This document shows positions 52,551-60,534 of a stretch of 64,000 nt of DNA, piece by piece. The DNA is from Burkholderia sp. GAS332 (GTDB lineage: Bacteria > Pseudomonadota > Gammaproteobacteria > Burkholderiales > Burkholderiaceae). Positions within the stretch are counted from its first letter, which is position 1; every line of letters starts with the position of its first letter. A model generated the notes under the pieces. The model was given only the letters and a program-made list of their open reading frames with translations, was not told the origin of the DNA and searched no databases. A program made the translations under genes and the position numbers. Location of the stretch: positions 3,968,001 through 4,032,000 of the forward strand of contig FSRV01000001.1 in assembly GCA_900142905.1 (NCBI GenBank), given 5' to 3'.

Positions 52551-52941
52551 ACGATACCTCGTTGTCGGGATGGACAGGACCGATCGGCTCGCGTAGCGCC
52601 GGTCGCACGCGACTCATGATCGCGCTGCGGCGCTTCGCCCGATGGCCCGGCCCACGCTATGGACGTGAGGCTGTTGACACAATAGGAAAACTCTTAGAAG
52701 TCCTGTTGTGTGCGGATCGGCGTGACAAACTTTGTTTAAATACGGTGTATGTCAGGCGGATCACATCAGACTGAATGCGCTCATGCATGTAGCAGAAAGG
52801 TGATGGAAAGAACGCCATACGCGGAGTGCAAGCAAGTCAAATCACATGGCTCGGGATCGGTACACAGGGTCAACGAGAGTTGCATCCTGGCGCTTTTTGA
52901 CTACCATCAAGTTAGATCCTGTCACAGTGCTTTCCTCGACG
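52551..52941. other. Divergent NRPS/TonB-like intergenic region
   Basis: A 391 bp gap whose central part (52670-52760) is clearly AT-richer than both neighbours. It should contain the NRPS promoter on the minus strand and the promoter of the TonB-like lipoprotein on the plus strand. It holds an ACACAATAGG/CCTGTTGTGT inverted repeat (separate entry) and an ACAAA-C-TTTGT palindrome at about 52729-52739. No gene is seen. Confidence 0.5.
52677..52711. promoter_or_regulatory. Inverted repeat in NRPS promoter region
   Basis: ACACAATAGG (52677-52686) and CCTGTTGTGT (52702-52711) match as reverse complements at 9 of 10 positions with a 15-base centre. It lies about 130-160 bases upstream of the NRPS start codon. 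The size suits a dimeric regulator site (for example TetR- or LysR-type) or a short RNA hairpin. Confidence 0.4.
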
Positions 52942-53493
52942 ATGTTCACCCACACACGTCACCTTCGCCGCTTGACTGGACGCTTCGCTTCACGCGTTAG
53001 CGCTTCCCTGTTGCATGCGCATAGCGCGGCTTCCGCGTTGACGGCGGCTTCGGTTTTGGCGCTCGCAGCCCTGGCAGGCTGCACGATCACGCCACCTGAT
53101 CGCCCGCTTGTCATCACGCCGGTGGCGGCCGTCAATAGCGCGACGCTCGACCAGTACCGTAGCGCGGTCGCCCAACGCATCATCGAACGCAGTCCCTCCT
53201 ACGTGTTACGCGGTACGCCGCAAGCAATGCTGCGCTCGCTGGTGGTGGTGTCGTTCACAGTGGATCGCGATGGCCGGGTGCTGCAGTCGTCGGTGTATCG
53301 CACCAATGGCGACGACGAAGCCGAAAGCACCGCGCTTGCCAGCTTGCGACGCGCCTCGCCGTTACCGCAGCCGCCCGATAAATTGCTGAATGGCCGTGGC
53401 CAACTCGAACTGTTCGAAGACTGGCTGTTCAACGACAACGGTAAATTCCAGTTGCGCGAGTTCGCCTCGCCGCAAGCGCAGACCATCGATTGA
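52942..53493 (+). CDS. TonB C-terminal-domain lipoprotein
   Basis: A predicted 183-residue lipoprotein. A basic N-terminus and hydrophobic stretch end in the lipobox LAALAGC at about residues 45-51. The rest is a TonB-type C-terminal fold: YRSAVAQRIIERSPSYVLRGTP, LVVVSFTVDRDGRVLQSSVYRTNGDDEAESTALASLRRASPLPQPP. It lacks the Pro-rich span and the inner-membrane anchor of true TonB, so it is probably a periplasmic-facing lipoprotein that borrowed the fold, not an energy transducer. The start is uncertain: an ATG at 52942 with no clear ribosome binding site, and in-frame starts upstream at 52846. It is divergent from the NRPS gene. Confidence 0.75.
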   Translation: MFTHTRHLRRLTGRFASRVSASLLHAHSAASALTAASVLALAALAGCTITPPDRPLVITPVAAVNSATLDQYRSAVAQRIIERSPSYVLRGTPQAMLRSLVVVSFTVDRDGRVLQSSVYRTNGDDEAESTALASLRRASPLPQPPDKLLNGRGQLELFEDWLFNDNGKFQLREFASPQAQTID

Positions 53494-53562
53494 ACGCAGC
53501 GCCGCAACGACCGGATGAGCGGCAAGACGCGCAGCAAGCCGGGCGCCTTGCCTCATCCCGCC

Positions 53563-53592
53563 TTGCTGTGCCGGGGCCGCGCTCGTTATAAT
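53563..53592 (+). promoter_or_regulatory. Sigma-70-type promoter of MHS transporter leader
   Basis: TTGCTG (53563-53568) and a perfect TATAAT (53587-53592) are separated by 18 bp, just after the TonB-like gene. A GCCGGA/TCCGGC hairpin with a 4-base loop follows at 53608-53623, which would lie near the 5' end of the RNA. Confidence 0.6.
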
Positions 53593-54023
53593 TTTTCGAT
53601 TCCCTCAGCCGGAGTTTTCCGGCACGGCTCACGCCGCCCGCTCACCCGTTGGCGCGGCGCGAACCCGATTGCAGCGCCGCCACGCCATCCGCGTGGGTCG
53701 CCTGCCTGATAGTCGATGCACCACACCCGCAATGACTGACGTCTGGTCGTCAGCACCTCGCGTTGAACCGGCCCCCGGCTGCCCGCACGCGCCACGCAGC
53801 CCACCTGGCTACTCCCCCTGGCAAGGCCACTTTCGCGCGCGACCGCTGACGGCTACCGGCTGCCGTTGTAAGCTGTCGCATCGTCGCCCGCGCCACGCAT
53901 GGCTTCAACCGCCTGCGAGACGCGCCGAAGCGCACGAACTTAAACAAAGATGCCGCCTGAACGCACGCCGCCCACACATAACAGTACGGCGCCCAACGGC
54001 ATCACGACACATGGAGACCCTGC
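53593..54023 (+). other. Long GC-rich leader of the MHS transporter gene
   Basis: About 430 bases lie between the TATAAT promoter and the transporter start codon. The region has several short inverted repeats but no open frame with good coding character, and I cannot match it to a named riboswitch. It may be a regulatory leader. Confidence 0.4.
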
Positions 54024-55331
54024 ATGTCCACTTCGCCGATTTCCGCGGCCCAGCCCAATGCGTCCGGGCAGAACAGCAGCGCGCGGATCATCTTCGCGAG
54101 CTTCATCGGCACCGCGATCGAGTTCTACGATTTCTACGTGTATGCGACCGCTGCGGCGCTCGTCATCGGACCGGTGTTTTTCCCGCACGGTTCGGCAACT
54201 GCCCAAGCCTTGTCGGCTTTCGTCACGTTCGGCATCGCGTTCGTCGCGCGGCCGATCGGCTCGTTCCTGTTCGGTCACTTCGGCGACCGGATCGGCCGTA
54301 AGTCGACGCTGGTGGCTTCGCTGCTGGTGATGGGTGTGTCGACCACGCTGATCGGTTTCGTGCCGGGCTACGACTCAATTGGCAGCCTCGCACCGATCCT
54401 GTTGTGCGTGCTGCGCTTTGGCCAGGGTATTGGCCTCGGCGGCGAATGGGGCGGCGCAGCGCTGCTCGCCACCGAGAACGCGCCGGCCGGCAAACGCGGC
54501 TGGTTCGGGATGTTCCCGCAACTGGGGCCGTCGATCGGTTTCCTGGCGTCCAACGGTCTGTTCTTCGCCCTCGCCCTATCGCTCTCCGATGAACAGTTCC
54601 GCAGCTGGGGCTGGCGCGTGCCGTTCCTCGTCAGCTCGGTGCTGGTCGCGCTCGGCTTATACGTGCGCTTGAAAATCGCCGAGACGCCGGCCTTCCAGGC
54701 GGCCATCGAACGCAAGGAGCGCGTGAAGGTGCCGATCGCCACGCTGTTCTCGCAGCACTGGCTGCCGACCGTCCTCGGCGCGCTGGCGATGGTGGTCTGC
54801 TACACGCTGTTCTACAACGCCACGACGTTCTCGCTGTCGTACGGCGTGTCGGTGCTGCATATTCCGCGGCAGACCTTCCTTGGCCTGCTGTGCATCGCGG
54901 TCGTGTTCATGGCGCTCGCCACGCCGCTGTCAGCCTGGGCGAGCGACCGCTATGGCCGCAAGCCGGTGCTGATCGTCGGCATCATCGCCGCGATCCTGTC
55001 AGGCTTCACGATGGCGCCCTTGCTCGGCAGCGGACAGACGCCGCTGGTGCTGCTGTTCCTCGTGATCGAACTGTTCCTGATGGGCGTGACCTTCGCCCCG
55101 ATGGGCGCGCTGCTGCCGGAACTGTTTCCGACCAACGTGCGCTATACCGGTGCAGGCGTGTCGTACAACCTCGGTGGGATTCTCGGTGCGTCAGTCGCGC
55201 CGTATATCGCACAGGTGCTGGCCGCGCACGGCGGGTTGCCGTGGGTCGGCGCTTACGTGTCGATTGCGGCGGCTGTCAGCATGATCGGTGTGCTATGCAT
55301 GCGCGAGACCCGCGATGCGCGCTTGATGTGA
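54024..55331 (+). CDS. MFS transporter, metabolite:H+ symporter (MHS) type
   Basis: A 435-residue, 12-helix transporter of the MHS family (relatives: ProP, KgtP, ShiA, citrate carriers). It shows the family start ASFIGTAIEFYDFYVYATAAALVIGPVFFP, the A motif GHFGDRIGRKSTLV, RFGQGIGLGGEWGGAALLATENAP, and the second-half motif ASDRYGRKPVLI. Such proteins import small organic acids or osmolytes with protons. The substrate is not evident. A GGAG site precedes the ATG. It has its own promoter about 430 bases upstream and no partner genes. Confidence 0.93.
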   Translation: MSTSPISAAQPNASGQNSSARIIFASFIGTAIEFYDFYVYATAAALVIGPVFFPHGSATAQALSAFVTFGIAFVARPIGSFLFGHFGDRIGRKSTLVASLLVMGVSTTLIGFVPGYDSIGSLAPILLCVLRFGQGIGLGGEWGGAALLATENAPAGKRGWFGMFPQLGPSIGFLASNGLFFALALSLSDEQFRSWGWRVPFLVSSVLVALGLYVRLKIAETPAFQAAIERKERVKVPIATLFSQHWLPTVLGALAMVVCYTLFYNATTFSLSYGVSVLHIPRQTFLGLLCIAVVFMALATPLSAWASDRYGRKPVLIVGIIAAILSGFTMAPLLGSGQTPLVLLFLVIELFLMGVTFAPMGALLPELFPTNVRYTGAGVSYNLGGILGASVAPYIAQVLAAHGGLPWVGAYVSIAAAVSMIGVLCMRETRDARLM

Positions 55332-55469
55332 GCGAGCGCGCTGCATTGATGGTCTGATTGCTTCTTTACCCCGGTGCCGCCAGGCGCGCATGGACGCGCG
55401 CTGCGGCAGCATCGGCGGGTACCCGCTGTTCTCTCCGCCTTGCCGCACGGTGCTGGTAAATCCCCTGCC

Positions 55470-55497
55470 TTGCGCGTCTTTTTGACTTGCTTATACT
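55470..55497 (+). promoter_or_regulatory. Candidate promoter of small membrane protein
   Basis: TTGCGC (55470-55475) and TATACT (55492-55497) with 16 bp spacing lie 38 bases upstream of the start codon at 55535. Confidence 0.5.
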
Positions 55498-55534
55498 CGA
55501 ATTCAATAACCCTAAGGCAAGCAGGGAGGCTCTG

Positions 55535-55714
55535 ATGAATATCCATCTCCACAACGCGGACATCGTGATGATCATCGCGCTGGCGTTGCTGTGTTCACTT
55601 CTTTTGGCCTTGCGCTTTCGTCCCGCGACATGGAAGGGCATTGTCGTGGAAGCGCTGGCCGCGAACGTGGCGGCCATCACTGCGGTGATCGCTTTCGAAA
55701 TGCTGCTCGCCTGA
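55535..55714 (+). CDS. Small membrane protein, unknown function
   Basis: A 59-residue protein with a strong GGGAGG ribosome binding site and its own candidate promoter. Two hydrophobic segments are visible: IVMIIALALLCSLLLALRF and IVVEALAANVAAITAVIAFEMLLA, joined by a short basic stretch (RPATWKG). It is probably a two-helix inner-membrane protein. I do not recognise the family. Confidence 0.6.
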   Translation: MNIHLHNADIVMIIALALLCSLLLALRFRPATWKGIVVEALAANVAAITAVIAFEMLLA

Positions 55715-55872
55715 GCGGTCGAACACCGCGGCGCCCGGTTGGGCACGGCGGCCGGAAGGAGCCTGACGTACGCCGAAGCGTTTGAGCGGCTGCCCGTGCC
55801 TAGCGAGGCAAGTAACAGCCGTCGGCGCCAGGCACCGCATAGAGGCCGAAGGCGCGCCGCAAGCCGTTACCG

Positions 55873-56001
55873 TTAGTAGTAACCGCCGTGATGGTAATAG
55901 CCGCCGCCGTAGTAATAGCCAGGCGCCGGTGCAACGATGCAACCGCCGAGCGCCGTTGCCAGCAGCGTGCCTGCGATCAGGGTCAGGATTAAGCGTTTCA
56001 T
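55873..56001 (-). CDS. Tiny Tyr/Gly-rich lipoprotein
   Basis: A 42-residue predicted lipoprotein: signal MKRLILTLIAGTLLATA, lipobox LGGC at residues 18-21, then a mature part of only about 22 residues (CIVAPAPGYYYGGGYYHHGGYY). A strong AAGGAG ribosome binding site precedes the ATG at 56001. Similar Tyr/Gly-rich mini-lipoproteins are common in Burkholderiaceae and have no known role. It resembles the 37-residue lipoprotein at 59353-59466 in design. Confidence 0.75.
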   Translation of the reverse strand: MKRLILTLIAGTLLATALGGCIVAPAPGYYYGGGYYHHGGYY

Positions 56002-56720
56002 ATTGTTCTCCTTCGAGTCAGAGTCATTCGAGCCGAAACCCCGAATGACTCGATTGAACACGACCCTGCCTCGCGCGACCGTTGCCATTTGTAAGAGAAG
56101 ATCACTGGGGTGTTACACGTTTGAACCCCGAAACCGACCGCGCTCGAAGCATGACGACGACAGATTCACCTCAGACGAAAACACCGCCTATACTGCTTTG
56201 AGCACATGAGTTCGGCGCAAACCCTGCCCGTGGCGGGTGCGCGAATCGGGGCGCCAATTAAGGGGATTGGGTTCGCGCTTCCATGCGCCATGAATGGACC
56301 GGTAGCCACGCGAAAGAGAACGCGTGTAGGCAATTAGGCACTCAACGAAAAGCGACAGATTTAACAGGCGTGTAATGCGCGACGCTTCTCAGAACGCAGA
56401 GCGTGGCCAGGAGCGACCGGCTGCGGGACGCCGGTGAGCGACACACGAATCTGCCGGCACTCGCGCGGCATGCCTCGATGAATGCATCATTGAACTCGAC
56501 CGCCGGCCGGCGGTCTCTTTAGAACTGAGTCGGTCACGCGAAGTGGCGGCTCAGTGCGTGAGTCAGTTTGTTCATTGCAGCGATTCCTCTCCGCCCGTAG
56601 TTCCCCGACGCGGGCGTTTTTCGAGGCGTTCCGTGGCAGCGCTCGTTTGATTGGGCGACTGTACGTCGCGCCTCTTTTCTTTTTGCCAAACGATTGCGTG
56701 AACGCGCAGCGAAGCTGCGC
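56002..56720. other. Gene-poor region with possible small RNA
   Basis: About 720 bp without a firm gene. TATACT at 56189-56194, with TTCACC 18 bp upstream, could be a plus-strand promoter. A perfect 18 bp palindrome, GACCGCCGG-CCGGCGGTC (56498-56515) followed by TCTTT, could end that transcript, giving an RNA of about 320 bases. On the minus strand a 13-codon frame (56534-56575, MNKLTHALSRHFA) follows an AGAGGA site downstream of waaC. Both are speculative. Confidence 0.35.
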
Positions 56721-57725
56721 TCAGGCGGCTGCCGAGCCGTGCTGCATGGCGACGGTGCGCGGCGCGCTGTGCACGTAATCGATCGCCTCCAATGCCTCAG
56801 CGGTCGACGGCACGGAATGGCCGTCACCGATCGAGATCGAGCGGAACGGCGCCTCGACGCCGCAATGCGACGGCGAAGTCGCCACAAAAATCATAACCGT
56901 GCGCTTCTGCAATGCATGCGCCAGATGAACGAAACCCGTATCGGTGCCGACCACCAGGGCGCACGCGTCGATCATCTGCGCGATTTCCGTCACGCTCAGC
57001 TTGGGCAGGACGGTCGAACCCGGCACCTGCGACGCAATGTGCTCCGCCTCGGCTCGCTCGCCCTCCGAGCCCCACGGCAACACCACGTGAAAACCGCGCT
57101 GCGCCAACTCGCGACCGATCGCGACCCAATGGGGCAGCGGCCACTTCTTGTCGTCTTTCGAGGTGGCGTGGAACAGCGCCGCGACCGGCGCGCTGTTAGC
57201 CGCGAACGGTGCGGCGGCCGGCTCGGGCAGGCGCAGGTTGTAGACGGCCGGGCCTTCGACCTCATAGCCCAGCGCCTCGCCCGTGCTGATGCGCATGCCA
57301 TGCCATGCGTTGCCCTGCGGACGCGGGCCGAAACGCCCGGTGTAGGCAAATGCGGCGCCCCGCTCGCCCAGATCCTGGGACTGATAGCCGATCCGCTTCG
57401 ACGAGCGCGCCAGAAACGCGATGATCGCGCTCTTGTACACGCCGTGAATGTCGATGATGAAGTCGTAGCGGTAGGCGCGCAATTCGGCGATCGACGCCGC
57501 AATCGCCTTGAAATCGCCCCAGCGGCGCGCCTTCTTGAAGCGGCGCAACGGTGCAGAGAGCACGCGATCGACGCTCTCGCTCCAATGCACCATTTCGGCG
57601 AATGCTTCGTCGGCCGCCCAGTCCACCTGAACGCCGGGAAACGCGCGTTTGATGTCGGCGACGACGGGTAACGCCTGCACGATATCGCCGAGTGACGTGA
57701 CCTTGACGATAAGGACTCGCTTCAT
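56721..57725 (-). CDS. waaC: LPS heptosyltransferase I
   Basis: A 334-residue GT9-family glycosyltransferase that adds the first heptose to Kdo in the lipopolysaccharide inner core, on the cytoplasmic face of the inner membrane. It starts MKRVLIVKVTSLGDIVQALPVVADIKRAFPG, the WaaC hallmark. It continues with VDWAADEAFAEMVHWSESVDRVL, FIIDIHGVYKSA, the C-terminal donor-binding LFHATSKDDKKWPLPHWVAI, and VVGTDTGFVHLAHAL. The ATG at 57725 has an AGGTCC site. It stands alone and is divergent from the ClC gene; other LPS genes are not in the window. Confidence 0.94.
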   Translation of the reverse strand: MKRVLIVKVTSLGDIVQALPVVADIKRAFPGVQVDWAADEAFAEMVHWSESVDRVLSAPLRRFKKARRWGDFKAIAASIAELRAYRYDFIIDIHGVYKSAIIAFLARSSKRIGYQSQDLGERGAAFAYTGRFGPRPQGNAWHGMRISTGEALGYEVEGPAVYNLRLPEPAAAPFAANSAPVAALFHATSKDDKKWPLPHWVAIGRELAQRGFHVVLPWGSEGERAEAEHIASQVPGSTVLPKLSVTEIAQMIDACALVVGTDTGFVHLAHALQKRTVMIFVATSPSHCGVEAPFRSISIGDGHSVPSTAEALEAIDYVHSAPRTVAMQHGSAAA

Positions 57726-57885
57726 TGAGGACCTGTTAGTTGTTCATACGTCAAACTATTTTAGCCGACGATTCGAATAATCTTGGCTGAACGCCGCCGT
57801 GCGCCGTACCGTCTTCAATACAGCGCGTTACATTGCACACCTTACGAATAACCCTTTTACTACATTTCATAACGCTTTCATACAG

Positions 57886-57912
57886 TTCCATCGATGCGGC
57901 ACGCTTTATAAT
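57886..57912 (+). promoter_or_regulatory. Candidate ClC promoter
   Basis: A perfect TATAAT at 57907-57912 lies 26 bases upstream of the ATG at 57938. The -35 region is weak (TTCCAT at 57886, 15 bp spacing). Its position argues against the earlier in-frame start at 57833. Confidence 0.45.
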
Positions 57913-57937
57913 TCACCCTTTGCGCCAGCACATCCTC

Positions 57938-59359
57938 ATGTCCCGGGCCTTCCTTCCTCCCTCTTCCAGCATCGTGCGTCGCGCCAGACGCCTGTGGCGG
58001 CAATACGGCATTTTCTGGCTCGGCGCGATCGCGGTCGGTCTGGTGGCGGTGCTCTATGCAAGACTCATCGATTGGGGCTACGGCGAATTCCGCACCATGC
58101 AGCACCAGCATGTGTGGGCGCCGCTGATCGTCACGCCCGCGGTCGCGGCGCTCGCCGTCTGGCTCACGCGCAAGTTCTTCCGCGGCGCCGAGGGCAGCGG
58201 CATTCCGCAAGTCATCGCCACCCTGCATGGCAAGCCCGGGGAGTACGGCGCGCGGCTGCTGTCGTTCCGGATTCTGTTCGGCAAGATCGCCGTGTCGTTT
58301 CTGGCGATTCTCGGCGGCTTCACGATCGGCCGCGAAGGACCGACCGTGCAGGTCGGCGCCGCGCTGATGTTCAATCTGCGGCGGCTGTATCCCCGCTCGA
58401 ACGCGCTGATCGAACGGCAATTGGTGCTCGCGGGCGCGGCAGCGGGTTTGTCCGCGGCGTTCAATACGCCGCTGGCGGGCATCGTGTTCGCGATCGAGGA
58501 ACTCACGCGCAGCTTCGAGGCCCGCGCGAGCGGCGTGCTGATTACGGCCATCATCATCGCCGGTGTGATCGCGCTCGGACTGAACGGCAACTACACCTAT
58601 TTCGGCACCATCCAGATCGGCGCGCACTTCCCCGATCTGCTGGCGGTGGCCGTCCTGCTCACGGCGATCGTCACCGGTATTGCGGGCGGCGTGTTCGGCT
58701 GGCTGTTGCTGAACACCGCGCGCTGGATTCCGGCGCCCCTGCGTCAATTGCACGGCGAGCGCCCGGTTGTGTTCGCCGCGCTGTGCGGTTTCGTGATCGC
58801 GGTGGTCGGCCTCATCTCCGGCGGCACGACCTTCGGCAGCGGCTATGCGGAAGCGCGCGGACTGCTCGACGGGCACGAGCACCTGTCCGTGTTCTATCCG
58901 TTCCTGAAAATGATCTCGATGGTCGGCTCGTATCTGCCGGGCATTCCGGGCGGCATCTTCGCGCCCTCGCTGTCGATCGGCGCGGGCTTCGGCAATCTGC
59001 TGCACATGGTGTTCGACTCGATGCAGTTGCCGATGCTGATCGCCCTCGCGATGGTGGGCTATCTGGCCGCCGTCACGCAGTCGCCCATTACGTCGTTCGT
59101 GATCGTGATGGAAATGATCGATGGTCATGCACTGGTGATTTCGCTGATGGCCACCGCGTTGATCGCAAGCCGCGTCGCGCGCCTGTTCGCGCCGCCGTTG
59201 TACGAGTCGCTGGCAGAGCGCTATAGGGCGCCGCTGCCGCACCCGGCACCTGCACCGGTGCCGGAAGTACCCGAAGTCGAAGCGCCGGCGCCGGCTGTCG
59301 TCGATGAGATCAACGGCGACGCTGCCGCTGAAGACGGCACCGGCACCCCGCGTCAGTAA
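57938..59359 (+). CDS. ClC-family chloride channel/transporter
   Basis: A 473-residue membrane protein of the ClC family. It carries the anion-selectivity motifs in order: GSGIPQ, GREGP (whose Glu is the gating/exchange residue in ClC antiporters), and GGIFAPSLSIGAGFG near the C-terminus. About a dozen re-entrant or membrane helices are visible. The last 45 residues form a Pro/Ala/Glu-rich cytoplasmic tail without CBS domains. Bacterial homologues exchange chloride for protons and aid acid resistance. The ATG at 57938 is preferred because a TATAAT box lies between it and the upstream ATG at 57833. The 3' end overlaps a tiny convergent lipoprotein gene. Confidence 0.93.
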   Translation: MSRAFLPPSSSIVRRARRLWRQYGIFWLGAIAVGLVAVLYARLIDWGYGEFRTMQHQHVWAPLIVTPAVAALAVWLTRKFFRGAEGSGIPQVIATLHGKPGEYGARLLSFRILFGKIAVSFLAILGGFTIGREGPTVQVGAALMFNLRRLYPRSNALIERQLVLAGAAAGLSAAFNTPLAGIVFAIEELTRSFEARASGVLITAIIIAGVIALGLNGNYTYFGTIQIGAHFPDLLAVAVLLTAIVTGIAGGVFGWLLLNTARWIPAPLRQLHGERPVVFAALCGFVIAVVGLISGGTTFGSGYAEARGLLDGHEHLSVFYPFLKMISMVGSYLPGIPGGIFAPSLSIGAGFGNLLHMVFDSMQLPMLIALAMVGYLAAVTQSPITSFVIVMEMIDGHALVISLMATALIASRVARLFAPPLYESLAERYRAPLPHPAPAPVPEVPEVEAPAPAVVDEINGDAAAEDGTGTPRQ

Positions 59360-59466
59360 ACGACGACGCCCGGCGCGCGCACCACCAGCGGCCGCGCCGG
59401 CACTACCACGCAGCCGGCGAGAATGATCGCCAGCGCGGCGATCAGAAGCAGATTCTTTTTCATCAT
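59353..59466 (-). CDS. 37-residue lipoprotein
   Basis: A very small gene read from the minus strand. It begins MMKKNLLLIAALAIILAGC, a complete lipoprotein signal with lipobox LAGC (residues 16-19), followed by about 18 mature residues rich in Val, Pro and Arg (CVVVPARPLVVRAPGVVVY). An AGGAAAC ribosome binding site lies just upstream of the paired ATG codons (59466 or 59463). Its last 7 bases overlap the end of the convergent ClC gene. The design matches the mini-lipoprotein at 55873-56001. Signal, lipobox and ribosome binding site together make it credible despite its size. Function is unknown. Confidence 0.7.
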   Translation of the reverse strand: MMKKNLLLIAALAIILAGCVVVPARPLVVRAPGVVVY

Positions 59467-59593
59467 GTGTTTCCTGGAAGACGCAGGCGGGCGCTACGCC
59501 GAGAGCGTGCGCGGCGCCTGCGTTGTCAATCTGGGGAGAGGAGCGCGAGCGGCCTGACACGCGCCGCCTCGCGCACAGCTGTTGCCTTTGAAC

Positions 59594-59905
59594 TTACGCC
59601 CAGTGGCCTTCAACCCAGCGATAGTTCGGACCATGTTCGACCCAGTGGCCTGGCACCCAGTGGTAGCCGACGCGCTCGGCTTGCCAATGACCCGCGGCCC
59701 ACACATAGCGGCCGTGGTCCCAACGCCAATGACCGTGATCCCACACATAGCCGACGCGCGGCGCCGGCACGGCTTCGTAACGCACGGCCGGCGGTGCGGA
59801 CGGCGCGATCACGATGACTTCCTCGGCTGAAGCGGATGCCACAGCGGATGCACCCGCCGCGATCAGAACAGCGTTGGCGATCAGCAAGCGAAAGGTCTTG
59901 TTCAT
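59594..59905 (-). CDS. YXWGXW-repeat exported protein
   Basis: A 103-residue protein. The signal peptide (about 1-27) ends ASASAEE. The mature part carries four tandem copies of a YxWxxGHW/YVWDHGHW-type motif: YVWDHGHWRW, YVWAAGHW, YHWVPGHWVE and YRWVEGHWA. This YXWGXW repeat is known from exported and outer-membrane proteins of beta-proteobacteria, with no settled function. An AGAGGGA ribosome binding site precedes the ATG. It is a single gene next to the tiny lipoprotein. Confidence 0.88.
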   Translation of the reverse strand: MNKTFRLLIANAVLIAAGASAVASASAEEVIVIAPSAPPAVRYEAVPAPRVGYVWDHGHWRWDHGRYVWAAGHWQAERVGYHWVPGHWVEHGPNYRWVEGHWA

Positions 59906-60256
59906 TTTTCCCTCTGTAGTTGGACACCGAATGCGGCGTTATCCGTTTAATGCGCGAGGGGACGAAACCGCTGACCGCGCGCGTGTAACGGCGCACGCTG
60001 AAGTGCAACGGATTATTTCGCCGCACGGAAAACGCGCGTGAGAAGGCCCGTGCGAGCGCACACAGGGGTAGCGGGGACGACGAGGAGAACGACGCAAGGG
60101 AACAGCGGGAGGACGCAACAAAACCGCGAAGTCGCGAACCTACGAACCAGGACGGAGGAGCGCGCGACGACGCAAAGAAAGCATCACAACAAAGACAGCG
60201 CTGACGCTCCACCTCGTGACGTCATATCGACGAAACGAAGCAAAGCGCGCAGCACG
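59906..60256. other. Intergenic, no gene seen
   Basis: About 350 bp between the YXWGXW gene and minE. The stretch 60050-60200 is purine-rich on the plus strand (many GAGGA/GAACGA runs). I see no open frame with a ribosome binding site, no strong hairpin and no clear terminator for the min operon. Confidence 0.5.
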
Positions 60257-60520
60257 TTATGCGGAACCAGCCTGCGGTATTTCGATCTTGACCTCGAGCA
60301 CTTCGAGGTCGTCCTGGCGCTCCAGGCTCACGCGAATATCGTCATTGGAGATTTTCACGTACTTTGAAATGACGGCCACCAGTTCGCGTTGCAACGCAGG
60401 CAGGTAATCGGCAGGCGCATGGCCGCCGGCGCGCTCGTGCGCGATGATCAACTGCAGGCGTTCCTTCGCTACCGACGCGGACTTCTTCTTCTCGCCCAGC
60501 AAAAACGAAAGAATCGACAT
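60257..60520 (-). CDS. minE: Cell division topological specificity factor MinE
   Basis: An 87-residue MinE that displaces MinD from the membrane at midcell and drives pole-to-pole oscillation. The N-terminal membrane-targeting and anti-MinCD segment ([30 protein letters not shown]) and the topological-specificity domain ([45 protein letters not shown]) are both intact. It follows minD by 14 bases with an AGGGGAG site and is the last gene of minCDE. Confidence 0.97.
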   Translation of the reverse strand: MSILSFLLGEKKKSASVAKERLQLIIAHERAGGHAPADYLPALQRELVAVISKYVKISNDDIRVSLERQDDLEVLEVKIEIPQAGSA

Positions 60521-60534
60521 GACGTGCGCTCCCC

